Source of the DNA: Afipia sp. OHSU_II-C1
GTDB lineage: Bacteria > Pseudomonadota > Alphaproteobacteria > Rhizobiales > Xanthobacteraceae
DNA: 64,000 nucleotides
Assembly (NCBI RefSeq): GCF_000497575.1
Contig: NZ_APJI01000005.1
Location: 149,076-213,075 of the forward strand
Direction of reading: 5' to 3'
The notes below the pieces were generated by a model. That model ran no database searches, was not told where the DNA came from, and saw only the letters and a program-made list of their open reading frames with translations. Below, in pieces: positions 34,681-42,782 of the stretch; position 1 is the first letter of the stretch, and the number at the start of each line of letters is the position of its first letter. Both the position numbers and the translations under genes were made by a program.

Positions 34681-34817
34681 TAAGTTCTTATTTGATACTT
34701 TCTTTCATAGCGGCCATACCGATCCTTGTAAACGAATATCGTCGCAATCTGCACCGACCTGTGGCCTATGGGTGGGCTGAGGCCGGAACCAAGATCTATC
34801 GCGCCGCATCATTCAGA

Positions 34818-34846
34818 TTGACTAGTTCTAAAAAAGAACGCTAACG
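34818..34846 (+). promoter_or_regulatory. Promoter with GTTC-N7-GAAC palindrome (site 3)
   Basis: TTGACT at 34818-34823, palindrome GTTCTAAAAAAGAAC at 34825-34839, and -10-like TAACGT at 34842-34847. The first 22 bases equal site 1. Transcription would begin near 34853, which rules against translation from the GTG at 34846 and supports the TTG at 34903 as start of the next gene. Confidence 0.66.
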
Positions 34847-34902
34847 TGCGTCCACGTCAAGACCGCCGCCGAAGCGGTCGAAGAATATTGCCGGAGGATA
34901 AA

Positions 34903-36459
34903 TTGGCTAGCGCTCAACCCGAATTCGATGTTTCCGATATTCTGGATGGATTGCCAGAGCGGCTACACGACACGATGGCACGCGCCGTCGCGGAAACCCC
35001 GGATCATCCGGCCCTGATCGAGGATGGCCGAGCCTGGTCTTATCGGCAACTGGCCAACAATGTTGACCAAACCGCTGCATCACTGACCGCATTGGGCATT
35101 CGTCCGGGCGACCGGATGATGATTGTCAGCGAGAATAGCATCGCGCTGGTGGCGCTTCTGCTGGCTGCCAGCAAGATCAACGCCTGGGCCATTGTTGTGA
35201 ATCCGCGGCTATCGCCACGCGAGTTGGATCAGATTCGCGATCACAGCGGCTCGCGCCGCATGTTCTTCACGGCTGATGTCTCCGGCGAGGCTGCGAGCCA
35301 TGCGCAGCGCGTGGGCACGGAAATCGCGAAGGTCGGTCCGCTCGACAATATCGGCGTCAGTGCGTTGAACGAGACGACGACGCCGGAGCCTGTGCAAACC
35401 AGTCCGGCGAAGCAGGTGGCTGTCCTGATCTATACGTCCGGGACCACAGGGACGCCAAAAGGCGTCATGCTGACTCACGAGAATCTGCTGTTTAGCGCCA
35501 GGACCACGGCGCTGCTCAGGCGGATGGACAATCGGGACAAGCTCTACGTCGTTCTTCCCATCTCTCATATCGTCGGTGTTTCGCTGACTTTGATGACGCT
35601 GATGACAGGCGGCACCGTCCGGCTGGTCAGCAAGTACGATCCCGCAGCGCTTGCAAAAGCCATCGCGGAAGAGGGGATCACCATCCTCAATGGTGTGCCG
35701 GCAACCTATCAGCGCCTGCTTGAGTACAAGACGCTTTCCGGCGTCCCGAAACTGAACAAGGGTTCGCTGAGATATATTGGCGTTGCTGGCGCGCCGCTCG
35801 ATCCAGATTTGAAGTCCCGTGTCGAAGCAGAGCTTGGTCTGCCTCTGCTGAATGGATACGGCATTACCGAATGCGCGCCGGGGATTTCTGGCGTTCGGAT
35901 CGAAGCGCCACGCCCTGACAGTGCGGTCGGCCAGATTGTGCCGGGCGTGGAAGGGCGCATCATCGATCGCGACGGCAAGCTGGCAGCGAACGGAGCTGTG
36001 GGCGAACTTCATGTTCGCGGAAAGAACGTGATGCTCGGATACTACCGCGCGCCTGATTTGACAGAGAAGGTCATCGATCGCGATGGATGGTTCAATACAG
36101 GCGATCTAGCGTACCTTGACGGCGACTGCATGTTCATCGTCGGGCGCACCAAGGAAATGATCATTCGTTCGGGATTCAACGTCTATCCCGCCGAAGTGGA
36201 AGCCGTGCTGAGTTCGCATGACGCAGTCGTGCAATCCGCTGTCGTCGGACGTAGTGCCGACGGCAACGAAGAAGTGGTGGCGTTCGTTCAGCTGCTGAAG
36301 GGCTCTAACGTGACGCCCTCCGAACTGATGGCGTTCGCCGGCAAACAGCTCACATCTTACAAGCGTCCATCGCAGATCATCGTGCTCGATGCATTGCCGG
36401 CGACATCGACGGGCAAGATTCTCAAACACAAGTTGGCTGAATCGTTGCGAGGCACCTGA
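34903..36459 (+). CDS. AMP-binding acyl-CoA ligase, second copy
   Basis: 518 residues from TTG 34903, chosen because GGAGG sits at 34894-34898 and the promoter maps downstream of the earlier GTG. A3 loop VAVLIYTSGTTGTPKGVMLT near residue 170, A5 NGYGITECAPGISG, A7 GWFNTGDLAYLDGD, A8 GRTKEMIIRSGFNVYPAEVE, and A10 Lys in PATSTGKILKHKL. This is the family of FadD/benzoate- and cyclohexanecarboxylate-type ligases. First gene of a rightward run: ligase - SDR - two acyl-CoA dehydrogenases (then thiolase), which looks like beta-oxidation of a dedicated substrate. Confidence 0.9.
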   Translation: MASAQPEFDVSDILDGLPERLHDTMARAVAETPDHPALIEDGRAWSYRQLANNVDQTAASLTALGIRPGDRMMIVSENSIALVALLLAASKINAWAIVVNPRLSPRELDQIRDHSGSRRMFFTADVSGEAASHAQRVGTEIAKVGPLDNIGVSALNETTTPEPVQTSPAKQVAVLIYTSGTTGTPKGVMLTHENLLFSARTTALLRRMDNRDKLYVVLPISHIVGVSLTLMTLMTGGTVRLVSKYDPAALAKAIAEEGITILNGVPATYQRLLEYKTLSGVPKLNKGSLRYIGVAGAPLDPDLKSRVEAELGLPLLNGYGITECAPGISGVRIEAPRPDSAVGQIVPGVEGRIIDRDGKLAANGAVGELHVRGKNVMLGYYRAPDLTEKVIDRDGWFNTGDLAYLDGDCMFIVGRTKEMIIRSGFNVYPAEVEAVLSSHDAVVQSAVVGRSADGNEEVVAFVQLLKGSNVTPSELMAFAGKQLTSYKRPSQIIVLDALPATSTGKILKHKLAESLRGT

Positions 36460-36523
36460 CGTCTCGTTGAGACGCCGCCTTCGCTGATGAACTTTGAAAA
36501 TTCCTCTTTCTAGGAGAAAGATC

Positions 36524-37267
36524 TTGCAGAAACGTAACGCGACCGTGGCGGTGATCGGCGCCGGAGATTTCATCGGCGGCGAAATCGCCAAGAAATTCGC
36601 AGCCGAAGGTTTCACGGTCTTTGTGGGGCGCCGTCAGGGCGAGAAACTCGAGCCTCTGATGAAAGAGATCAGAGATGCAGGCGGAACGGTATTTGGCCGT
36701 TCGCTCGATGCGCGCAAGGAAGAGGAGATGATTTCCTTCATTTCCGACGCCGACAAGCATGCTCCGCTGGAAGTCTGCATTTTCAACATCGGCGCCAACG
36801 TCAATTTCCCGATCCTCGAAACCACCGAACGGGTCTTCCGCAAGGTTTGGGAAATGGCCTGCTACTCCGGCTTCCTTGCGGGACGTGAAGCAGCCCGGGT
36901 GATGCTGCCGCGCGGCAAAGGTGCGATCTTCTTCACCGGTGCGACCGCGAGCTTGCGCGGCGGTTCGGGGTTTGCGGCTTTCGCCAGCGCCAAGTTCGGT
37001 CTTCGCGCCGTCGCGCAGGCGATCGCGCGGGAGCTTGGACCGAAGAACATCCACGTTTCTCACCTCATCATCGATTCCAGCGTCGATACGGAGTGGGTGC
37101 GGCAACTGATCGCCAATCGCGAGGGCAAAGAGGCGATCGAGAATCTCGATCCGAACCGCCTGATGCGCCCGGCTGCGGTCGCAGAGACTTATTGGCAGCT
37201 TTATCAGCAGCCGCGCGATGCCTGGACGTTCGAGACCGAAATCCGCCCGTTCGGCGAGAAGTGGTAA
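36524..37267 (+). CDS. Atypical SDR protein, paralogue with Phe in place of Tyr
   Basis: 247 residues from TTG 36524, with TAGGAGAAAG just upstream; the frame extends to 36494 but that start is less supported. Cofactor loop VIGAGDFIGGEIAKKF; catalytic-site equivalent F153-ASA-K157; TGATASLRGG retains the Ser. Same odd subgroup as the SDR at 33922-34680 on the other side of the ligase gene. It lies 12 bp before the first acyl-CoA dehydrogenase, so a role on a CoA-thioester intermediate is plausible. Chemistry is unknown. Confidence 0.84.
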   Translation: MQKRNATVAVIGAGDFIGGEIAKKFAAEGFTVFVGRRQGEKLEPLMKEIRDAGGTVFGRSLDARKEEEMISFISDADKHAPLEVCIFNIGANVNFPILETTERVFRKVWEMACYSGFLAGREAARVMLPRGKGAIFFTGATASLRGGSGFAAFASAKFGLRAVAQAIARELGPKNIHVSHLIIDSSVDTEWVRQLIANREGKEAIENLDPNRLMRPAAVAETYWQLYQQPRDAWTFETEIRPFGEKW

Positions 37268-37279
37268 CGGAGCCTTCCG

Positions 37280-38461
37280 ATGGAGCTGAAGCTTTCCAGT
37301 GAAGATGCGGCGTTTCGGGATGAGGTAAGGGCCTTCATCGCGGACAACTATCCGCAGGAAATGCGCGTGCCGAATCCGGAAACGGATCTGACCAAGGAGC
37401 AGTCGATGCTCTGGCACAAGATCCTGCACAAGAAGGGATGGATCGCACCGCTGTGGCCGAAGGAATACGGCGGGCCCGGCTGGTCGATCACACAGCGCTT
37501 TATCTGGGAGCAGGAAACCACGCGCGCCGGAACGCTGCCGCCTCTGGCGTTCAGCGTCACGATGGTTGGGCCTGTTATCTATACGTACGGCAACGACGCG
37601 CAAAAGAAGAAGTTTTTGCCGCGGATTCTGTCGGGCGAGGACTGGTGGTGCCAAGGTTACTCGGAGCCTGGCTCAGGATCGGATCTTGCGTCGGTTCGCA
37701 CCAAGGCAGTGCGTGAGGGCGACCATTACATCGTCAATGGCCACAAGACCTGGACCACGCTGGCCCAGCACGCAGACTGGATTTTCTGTCTGGTGCGTAC
37801 GGACCCGACAGCGAAGGCGCAGTCGGGCATTTCCTTCCTGCTCATCGATATGAAGAGTCCGGGTGTAACGGTTCGGCCGATTATCACGATCGACGGGTCG
37901 CATGAAGTCAACGATGTCTTCCTGGAGAACGTCCGCGTTCCCGCCGAAAATCTGATCGGTGAGGAGAACAAGGGTTGGACTTACGCGAAATTCCTGCTTG
38001 GCAACGAGCGGACCAGCATGGCGGGCATCGGGCGCTCGACACGCTATCTGAACAAGCTGAAGAAGATCGTGAAGGCCGAGATTGCCGAGGACGATCCTGC
38101 TTTCAATGAGTTCACCAAGGACATTGCCCGCGTCGAACTCGATGTGCTGGCGCTGGAAGCCACCGAGCTTCGCGTTGTTGCGCAGATGGCGCGGGGGATC
38201 GATCCGGGACCTGCGGCCTCGCTGTTCAAGATCCGGGGCACCGAAATCTTCCAGCGCATCACCGATCTGACGCACCGGGCCATTGGCAACTACGGTCTGG
38301 CGCTACGCGAGCATCCGGCCAGCGCAAACACCTTCATGCCGGGGCCGGCCGATGGTCACACCGCGCCAGAGAAGTATCTGAACGCGCGCAAGCTCAGCAT
38401 TTACGGCGGATCGAACGAGATCCAGCGCAACATCATCGCGAAAGCGGTGCTCGGTCTTTAA
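37280..38461 (+). CDS. Acyl-CoA dehydrogenase, probable catalytic subunit
   Basis: 393 residues. FAD/substrate signatures: WIAPLWPKEYGGPGWS, WWCQGYSEPGSGSDLASVRT, VNGHKTWTTLAQHADW and IYGGSNEIQRNIIAKAVLG. In the last, the place of the medium-chain enzyme's catalytic Glu (IYEG) is Gly. A Glu does occur in FLLGNERTSMAGIGR (about residue 240), where isovaleryl-CoA-type dehydrogenases have their base. It would make a 2,3-double bond in a CoA ester and pass electrons to ETF. Followed 21 bp later by a second, divergent dehydrogenase. Confidence 0.9.
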   Translation: MELKLSSEDAAFRDEVRAFIADNYPQEMRVPNPETDLTKEQSMLWHKILHKKGWIAPLWPKEYGGPGWSITQRFIWEQETTRAGTLPPLAFSVTMVGPVIYTYGNDAQKKKFLPRILSGEDWWCQGYSEPGSGSDLASVRTKAVREGDHYIVNGHKTWTTLAQHADWIFCLVRTDPTAKAQSGISFLLIDMKSPGVTVRPIITIDGSHEVNDVFLENVRVPAENLIGEENKGWTYAKFLLGNERTSMAGIGRSTRYLNKLKKIVKAEIAEDDPAFNEFTKDIARVELDVLALEATELRVVAQMARGIDPGPAASLFKIRGTEIFQRITDLTHRAIGNYGLALREHPASANTFMPGPADGHTAPEKYLNARKLSIYGGSNEIQRNIIAKAVLGL

Positions 38462-38482
38462 TCGCGTCGCACGAGGCATCCG

Positions 38483-39613
38483 GTGGATATTCAGTTTACG
38501 GAAGAACAGGAACTCCTGCGTAGCAGCATTCAGAAACTGCTACGCGACCAGTACGATTTCGATACGCGTCGTAAAATCGTCGCGACGGAAGAAGGGTGGA
38601 GCAAGAAGCACTGGAGCGCTTTCGCGGAGCTTGGCCTGCTGGCCGCCCCCTTTGCCGAGTCCTCTGGCGGGCTTGGCGGCGGACCGCTGGCGACGATGAT
38701 CGTGATGCAGGAATTCGGCCGCCATCTCGTGGTGGAGCCCTTCTTCGAGACCGTCGTGCTGGCGGGTGGTCTGATCGAGGATGTCGGCACCGACGCACAA
38801 CGTGAAGAATTTCTGCCACCGATCATGGCGGGTGAAGCTGTCTGGGCGCTGGCATGGACCGAGGGCCGGTCGCGGTATGACCCCAATAATGTAGCAACAA
38901 CTGCCAAGCGCAGTGGCGACAACTACATCCTGAACGGTGCGAAAGCCGCGGTGATGGGAGCGCCATGGGCCGACAAATTGATCGTGTCGGCGCGTACGCT
39001 CGGCGGGCCGCGCGACAACGCCGGTGTCAGCCTGTTCGTCGTTGACCGTCAGTCGGCTGGACTTCATCTGCAAAGCTTCAAGACGATCGATGGGCGGCGC
39101 GCGGCGGAGATCACGCTGAAGGATGTCAGCGTGCCGGCAAACCGTCTGCTCGGGGTTGAAGGCAAGGGCGTGTCAGCGCTCGAAGCGTGCAGGGATCGTG
39201 CCATTGCTGCCCAGTGCGCCGAGGCAACCGGGGCGATGGCTGAACTGAACGCGGCCACGCTGGAATACAGCAAGACCCGTAAACAGTTCGGCGTGACCCT
39301 TGGAACATTCCAGGTGTTGCAGCACCGGATGGTCGATATGTTCATCGCGCTCGAGGAGGCGACGTCGCTTACCCAGCACCTGAACCTGAGCGTGGCTGAC
39401 CGTGATCCGCAAGGATCGAAGCTTGCGTCGGGCGCAAAGTCGAAGATCGGCGAGGCGGCCCGTTTTGTGGGCGAGCAGGCGATCCAGCTTCATGGCGGCA
39501 TGGGCATGAGCGACGAACTCAATGTCGGTCACTATTTCAAGCGCATCGCATCGATCAACATCCAGTTCGGCGACCCGACTTATCACCTCCTCCGTTACGC
39601 CCGCGCCGCCTGA
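38483..39613 (+). CDS. Acyl-CoA dehydrogenase-like protein, probable partner subunit
   Basis: 376 residues from GTG 38483. The fold is clear (GLLAAPFAESSGGLGGGPLA, YILNGAKAAVMGAPWADKL, QFGVTLGTFQVLQHRMVDMF, AIQLHGGMGMSDELNVGHYF). At the helix position where the first subunit has NERT it has RDRA, and the C-terminal stretch INIQFGDPTYHLL lacks an IYEG-type Glu. Both usual bases therefore seem missing. Paired dehydrogenases with one active subunit are known in steroid degradation (FadE26-FadE27 type alpha2beta2). This gene and the previous one may form such a pair. Confidence 0.85.
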   Translation: MDIQFTEEQELLRSSIQKLLRDQYDFDTRRKIVATEEGWSKKHWSAFAELGLLAAPFAESSGGLGGGPLATMIVMQEFGRHLVVEPFFETVVLAGGLIEDVGTDAQREEFLPPIMAGEAVWALAWTEGRSRYDPNNVATTAKRSGDNYILNGAKAAVMGAPWADKLIVSARTLGGPRDNAGVSLFVVDRQSAGLHLQSFKTIDGRRAAEITLKDVSVPANRLLGVEGKGVSALEACRDRAIAAQCAEATGAMAELNAATLEYSKTRKQFGVTLGTFQVLQHRMVDMFIALEEATSLTQHLNLSVADRDPQGSKLASGAKSKIGEAARFVGEQAIQLHGGMGMSDELNVGHYFKRIASINIQFGDPTYHLLRYARAA

Positions 39614-39656
39614 TCTTCGATCGACCCTCTTGCATGGCAGCATTGCCAGAGCCAGA

Positions 39657-39690
39657 GGCACTTTTTGTTATATGATGGATATAATACAAA
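39657..39690 (+). promoter_or_regulatory. Promoter candidate before the thiolase gene
   Basis: A perfect -10 box TATAAT lies at 39680-39685, about 60 bp before the thiolase ATG, within an A+T-rich patch. The -35 region (GCACTT at 39657-39662) is weak. No GTTC-N7-GAAC palindrome is present, only a lone GAAC half at 39692-39695. Confidence 0.45.
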
Positions 39691-39743
39691 AGAACTTCAC
39701 CTAGAGCCTGCTGACAGTTGGCTCACATCCTGGAGATCATCGG

Positions 39744-40928
39744 ATGGTAGATGCAGTTATCGTTTCCACCGCTCGCACGGGCATCGGCAAAGCCTATCGC
39801 GGCGCGCTCAACAACACCGAAGGTCCCACGATGGCGGGCCATGTCATGGCCGAGGCAGTGAAGCGCGCCGGGATCGATCCGGGCGAGGTCGAGGACGTGG
39901 TGATGGGCTGCGCGATGCAGCAGGGCACCATGGTCATGAACGTTGCGCGCAAGGGCGCGATCCGCGCCGGACTTCCGATCACGGTCGCCGGTACGACCAT
40001 CGACCGCCAGTGCGCGTCGGGTCTGCAGGCGATTGCTGTCGCCGCGCGCTCGGTCATGCTGGACGGCGTCGAGATTGCTATCGGCGGCGGCATCGAATCG
40101 ATCAGCCTCGTTCAGAACGAGCATATGAACAAGTTTCATGCTGTCGACGATGAGCTGATGGCGATGAAGCCGGACATGTACATGTCAATGCTGGAGACCG
40201 CCGAGGTGGTCGCTGCGCGTTACAACATTCCGCGCGACAAGCAGGACGAGTACGGCCTTGAATCCCAGCGCCGCACCGGCGCCGCCATTCAGGGCGGACG
40301 ATTCAACGATGAAATTGTGCCGTTCAAGACCAAGATGGCTGTGGTGGACAAGGAGACCAAGCAGGTCTCGTTCAAGGATATCACCCTGACCAAGGACGAA
40401 GGCCCGCGTCCAGATTCGACCGCCGAAGGCATCGCCAGCATCAAGCCGGTGTTCGAGGGCAAGACCATCAGCGCCGGCAACGCCAGCCAGCTGTCTGACG
40501 GCGCCTCGGCCAGCGTCATCATGAGTGACAAGGTCGCTGCCAGGAAGGGCCTCAAGCCGCTCGGCATCTTCCGTGGTTTTGTCGCTGCGGGCGTCGAGCC
40601 GGATGAGATGGGTGTCGGCCCTGTGGTCGCGATTCCCCGCCTGCTGAAGCGTCATGGTCTCAAGATCGATGACATCGATCTCTGGGAATTGAACGAGGCC
40701 TACGCCGTCCAGGTCATCTATTGCCGGGACAAGCTGGGAATCGATCCGGAAAAGCTCAACGTCAACGGCGGCTCGATCGCCATGGGGCACCCTTACGGGA
40801 TGACCGGCGCGCGCCTGGCCGGACACGTTCTGATTGAAGGCCGTCGCCGCAAGGCCAAGTACGGCGTCGTGACCATGTGCATCGGTGGTGGCATGGGCGC
40901 GGCTGGACTGTTCGAAATCGTGCATTGA
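39744..40928 (+). CDS. Acetyl-CoA acyltransferase (thiolase)
   Basis: 394 residues. The nucleophile is Cys90 in [15 protein letters not shown]; the second site has [19 protein letters not shown] with the active His, and the C-terminal Cys is in [29 protein letters not shown] is the conserved NEAFA-type block. It cleaves 3-ketoacyl-CoA with CoA, giving acetyl-CoA, or acts as acetoacetyl-CoA thiolase. No hydratase/3-hydroxyacyl-CoA dehydrogenase is in the island, so those steps must be done elsewhere or by the SDRs. Own promoter candidate. Confidence 0.93.
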   Translation: MVDAVIVSTARTGIGKAYRGALNNTEGPTMAGHVMAEAVKRAGIDPGEVEDVVMGCAMQQGTMVMNVARKGAIRAGLPITVAGTTIDRQCASGLQAIAVAARSVMLDGVEIAIGGGIESISLVQNEHMNKFHAVDDELMAMKPDMYMSMLETAEVVAARYNIPRDKQDEYGLESQRRTGAAIQGGRFNDEIVPFKTKMAVVDKETKQVSFKDITLTKDEGPRPDSTAEGIASIKPVFEGKTISAGNASQLSDGASASVIMSDKVAARKGLKPLGIFRGFVAAGVEPDEMGVGPVVAIPRLLKRHGLKIDDIDLWELNEAYAVQVIYCRDKLGIDPEKLNVNGGSIAMGHPYGMTGARLAGHVLIEGRRRKAKYGVVTMCIGGGMGAAGLFEIVH

Positions 40929-40969
40929 TTGCTCTACGGCGTTGGTCTCCCTGACTTGCGTCTTAAACT

Positions 40970-41004
40970 GGCCCGGCGCCCGATAGGTCGCCGGGCCTCT
41001 TTTA
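40970..41004 (+). terminator. Rho-independent terminator after the thiolase gene
   Basis: GGCCCGGCG and CGCCGGGCC (40970-40978, 40989-40997) form a 9-bp stem, followed by TCTTTTA. Ends the catabolic island. Confidence 0.8.
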
Positions 41005-41114
41005 TGAGGATTGGCCCGGAAAACATTTATCCCTGGCCCGAACAAAACTCCCCTTGATGCGTTCTAGAGCGTCGATCAATATTTGGCATCGATCCCAACC
41101 GATTGGGTGCGGAC

Positions 41115-41870
41115 GTGTTGCGACGCAAGAGCATTGCTTTATCGCTGATCTCTCTCACCATGCTTTCCAGCGGGCTTGTTCTGGGCCAAACGACGCAGGC
41201 GACAACGCCGAGCACGCAAAATACGCAAGCTGACAAGCCCACGGATGCGGCGGCACAGGCGACGGGGACGATTCCGGCGCAATCGGAGCCTGTTACCGTT
41301 GCGCCTGCCCAGCCGGCAGAGGCGACACCCGCTCCGGCACCGGCCCCGCTGTCTCCAGCCGAGCAGAAAGCCGCCGACAACAAGGCTGCTCTTGATGCGT
41401 TACTCGGCGAAGCGATGGCGCTGAAAGCAAGTTATGAAAATTCGAGGCGAGGCAGGAGCAAGGCGCCGGTATCTCTGTCCGCATTCCGTAGCATGGGGTT
41501 GCGCCTGCAGATGGCCGCAGCCGCTGACCCCGCGAATGCGCAGGCGCTGGAGATGGCCAATGCCATGCGCATGATCCAGTACGGAATTCTTCAACCGTCC
41601 GTTCAGATCGCTGCCGTCGCCAACCGTGAACTCTATGCCCATGAAATGGGACAGCGGATGCGGGACGATGGAATGAAGGTGGAGGCGTCCGGCCGCGGCA
41701 ACAGTACGGTCCGGTTTGTGTCGCCGCAGATGACGCGGCAGATGGCCATGCAACTGGTCGAGACGGCGAAGATTCCGGAGCAGGCCAGGGCTCTGCAGTT
41801 CAGGCGTGTGGTCTTCAGCAGCGGCCGCCGCTCCTGGACATATGACGTGGCGCGAGGGCGGCTTCGCTAA
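41115..41870 (+). CDS. Exported protein of unknown function, Ala/Pro/Thr-rich N-terminus
   Basis: 251 residues from GTG 41115 (MLRRKSIALSLISLTMLSSG). A signal peptide of about 25 residues is followed by a low-complexity linker rich in Gln, Thr, Ala and Pro (about 26-85, e.g. QPAEATPAPAPAPLSPAEQK). The C-terminal part, about 90-250, has charged helices and a beta segment (LQFRRVVFSSGRRSWTYDVA). No known family recognised. The linker suggests an envelope-anchored or periplasm-spanning protein. Convergent with the DUF1236 gene across a shared terminator. Confidence 0.72.
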   Translation: MLRRKSIALSLISLTMLSSGLVLGQTTQATTPSTQNTQADKPTDAAAQATGTIPAQSEPVTVAPAQPAEATPAPAPAPLSPAEQKAADNKAALDALLGEAMALKASYENSRRGRSKAPVSLSAFRSMGLRLQMAAAADPANAQALEMANAMRMIQYGILQPSVQIAAVANRELYAHEMGQRMRDDGMKVEASGRGNSTVRFVSPQMTRQMAMQLVETAKIPEQARALQFRRVVFSSGRRSWTYDVARGRLR

Positions 41871-41894
41871 ATCGTTCTCAATCTGCAAGCAGAA

Positions 41895-41921
41895 AGAGGC
41901 CGGTCGATCGGACCGGCCTCT
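41895..41921. terminator. Bidirectional terminator between two exported-protein genes
   Basis: AGAGGCCGGTC and GACCGGCCTCT form a perfect 11-bp stem with a 5-base loop, located between the convergent genes ending at 41870 and 41944. A TTTT follows five bases after the right arm. Confidence 0.8.
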
Positions 41922-41943
41922 GATCATTTTGGTGGTGCTCAGC

Positions 41944-42651
41944 TTATGCTTCGAGCACGGCGACAATTTCGAGCGTGCGCGGGTTCACGATCACGATTTC
42001 GCCGCCCACCAGGAAGAACTCATATCCACGCCAATCGGGGTAGATCGTGATAACTTCCGGCGGGAGCGGGTGGAAGCTTACCGTTCGCGGAACTCGCGTG
42101 CCGACGGAGATCGAGAAGTTAACGTTCGTCACAGGCTTGATGTTCTGCTTGGTGATCGAGGTGCGGATCGTCGTGCGCTGCTCGGTTGTAAGCTTTGCGC
42201 TGGCGCCAGCCTGACCGGTTGTTGCCCCGGTCTTCTGATCGCCCTTCATGCCATCCCTTTCGGCGGCATTCTTCTGATCGCCCTTCATGCCGTCCTTCTC
42301 AGCGGCGTTTTTCCGGTCGGCCTTCATGCCGTCTTTCGACCTGTCCATATTCGTTTCGGACGCAGCCTTGCCGCTCTTCGTATCGGGGGCCGTTTCCGCG
42401 CCCTTCGACTTCATGCCGTCTCGGGTGTTGTCCTGAGCACGCTGGGCATTTCCGCCTTCACGCGGCACCTGAGCCTGACCGCCCTTCATCTCACCGGACG
42501 GTGCAGCCTTTTCAGCAGGTGCGCCGGCTGACGGTGCGGGCTGGGATGCAGCAGGCGCGTTCGGCGCATTGCCAGGCGTCTGCGCTGAGACCAGTCCGGC
42601 GCTGCCGATCAGGGCGGCGGTCGCGACGGTCATCAAAAGCTTCGTCTTCAT
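41944..42651 (-). CDS. DUF1236-family exported protein with 13-residue repeats
   Basis: 235 residues. Signal peptide about 1-23 (LLMTVATAALIGSAGLVSAQ). Residues about 24-95 are rich in Pro, Ala, Gly and Gln, then tandem repeats of the form KDGMKxDxKNAAE. The C-terminal domain, about 150-235, is the DUF1236 type: ITKQNIKPVTNVNFSISVGT, VPRTVSFHPLPPEVITIYPD and WRGYEFFLVGGEIVIVNP. DUF1236 proteins are common in the envelope of rhizobia and relatives; function unknown. The highly charged repeat could bind a surface or polysaccharide (inference). Confidence 0.85.
   Translation of the reverse strand: MKTKLLMTVATAALIGSAGLVSAQTPGNAPNAPAASQPAPSAGAPAEKAAPSGEMKGGQAQVPREGGNAQRAQDNTRDGMKSKGAETAPDTKSGKAASETNMDRSKDGMKADRKNAAEKDGMKGDQKNAAERDGMKGDQKTGATTGQAGASAKLTTEQRTTIRTSITKQNIKPVTNVNFSISVGTRVPRTVSFHPLPPEVITIYPDWRGYEFFLVGGEIVIVNPRTLEIVAVLEA
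42232..42350. repeat. Tandem 39-bp coding repeat in the DUF1236 gene
   Basis: Three near-copies of a 39-bp unit, each encoding DGMK then a charged stretch (GDQKTG, GDQKNAAE, ADRKNAAE). The Met codons lie at 42247, 42286 and 42325 on the complementary strand, giving an exact 13-codon period. The number of copies may vary between strains by slippage. Confidence 0.75.
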
Positions 42652-42782
42652 GGTATCCTCCTCGTTGTCTGCCCAATCCTCAACGAGAAGCCATCGGCTC
42701 TGTTCCTTATAAAAATGGTATGTTGCGTGAACAGCGGTTCATCCGGAACATCGCTCCGGGATGAGTGCGGAATTTTTTCGGA

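Noticed and set aside
34681..34720. A fourth GTTC-N7-GAAC operator before the leftward SDR-GST pair
   Set aside because: GTTC at 34684 is followed after seven bases by ATAC, so the right arm is not matched; only a half-site is present.
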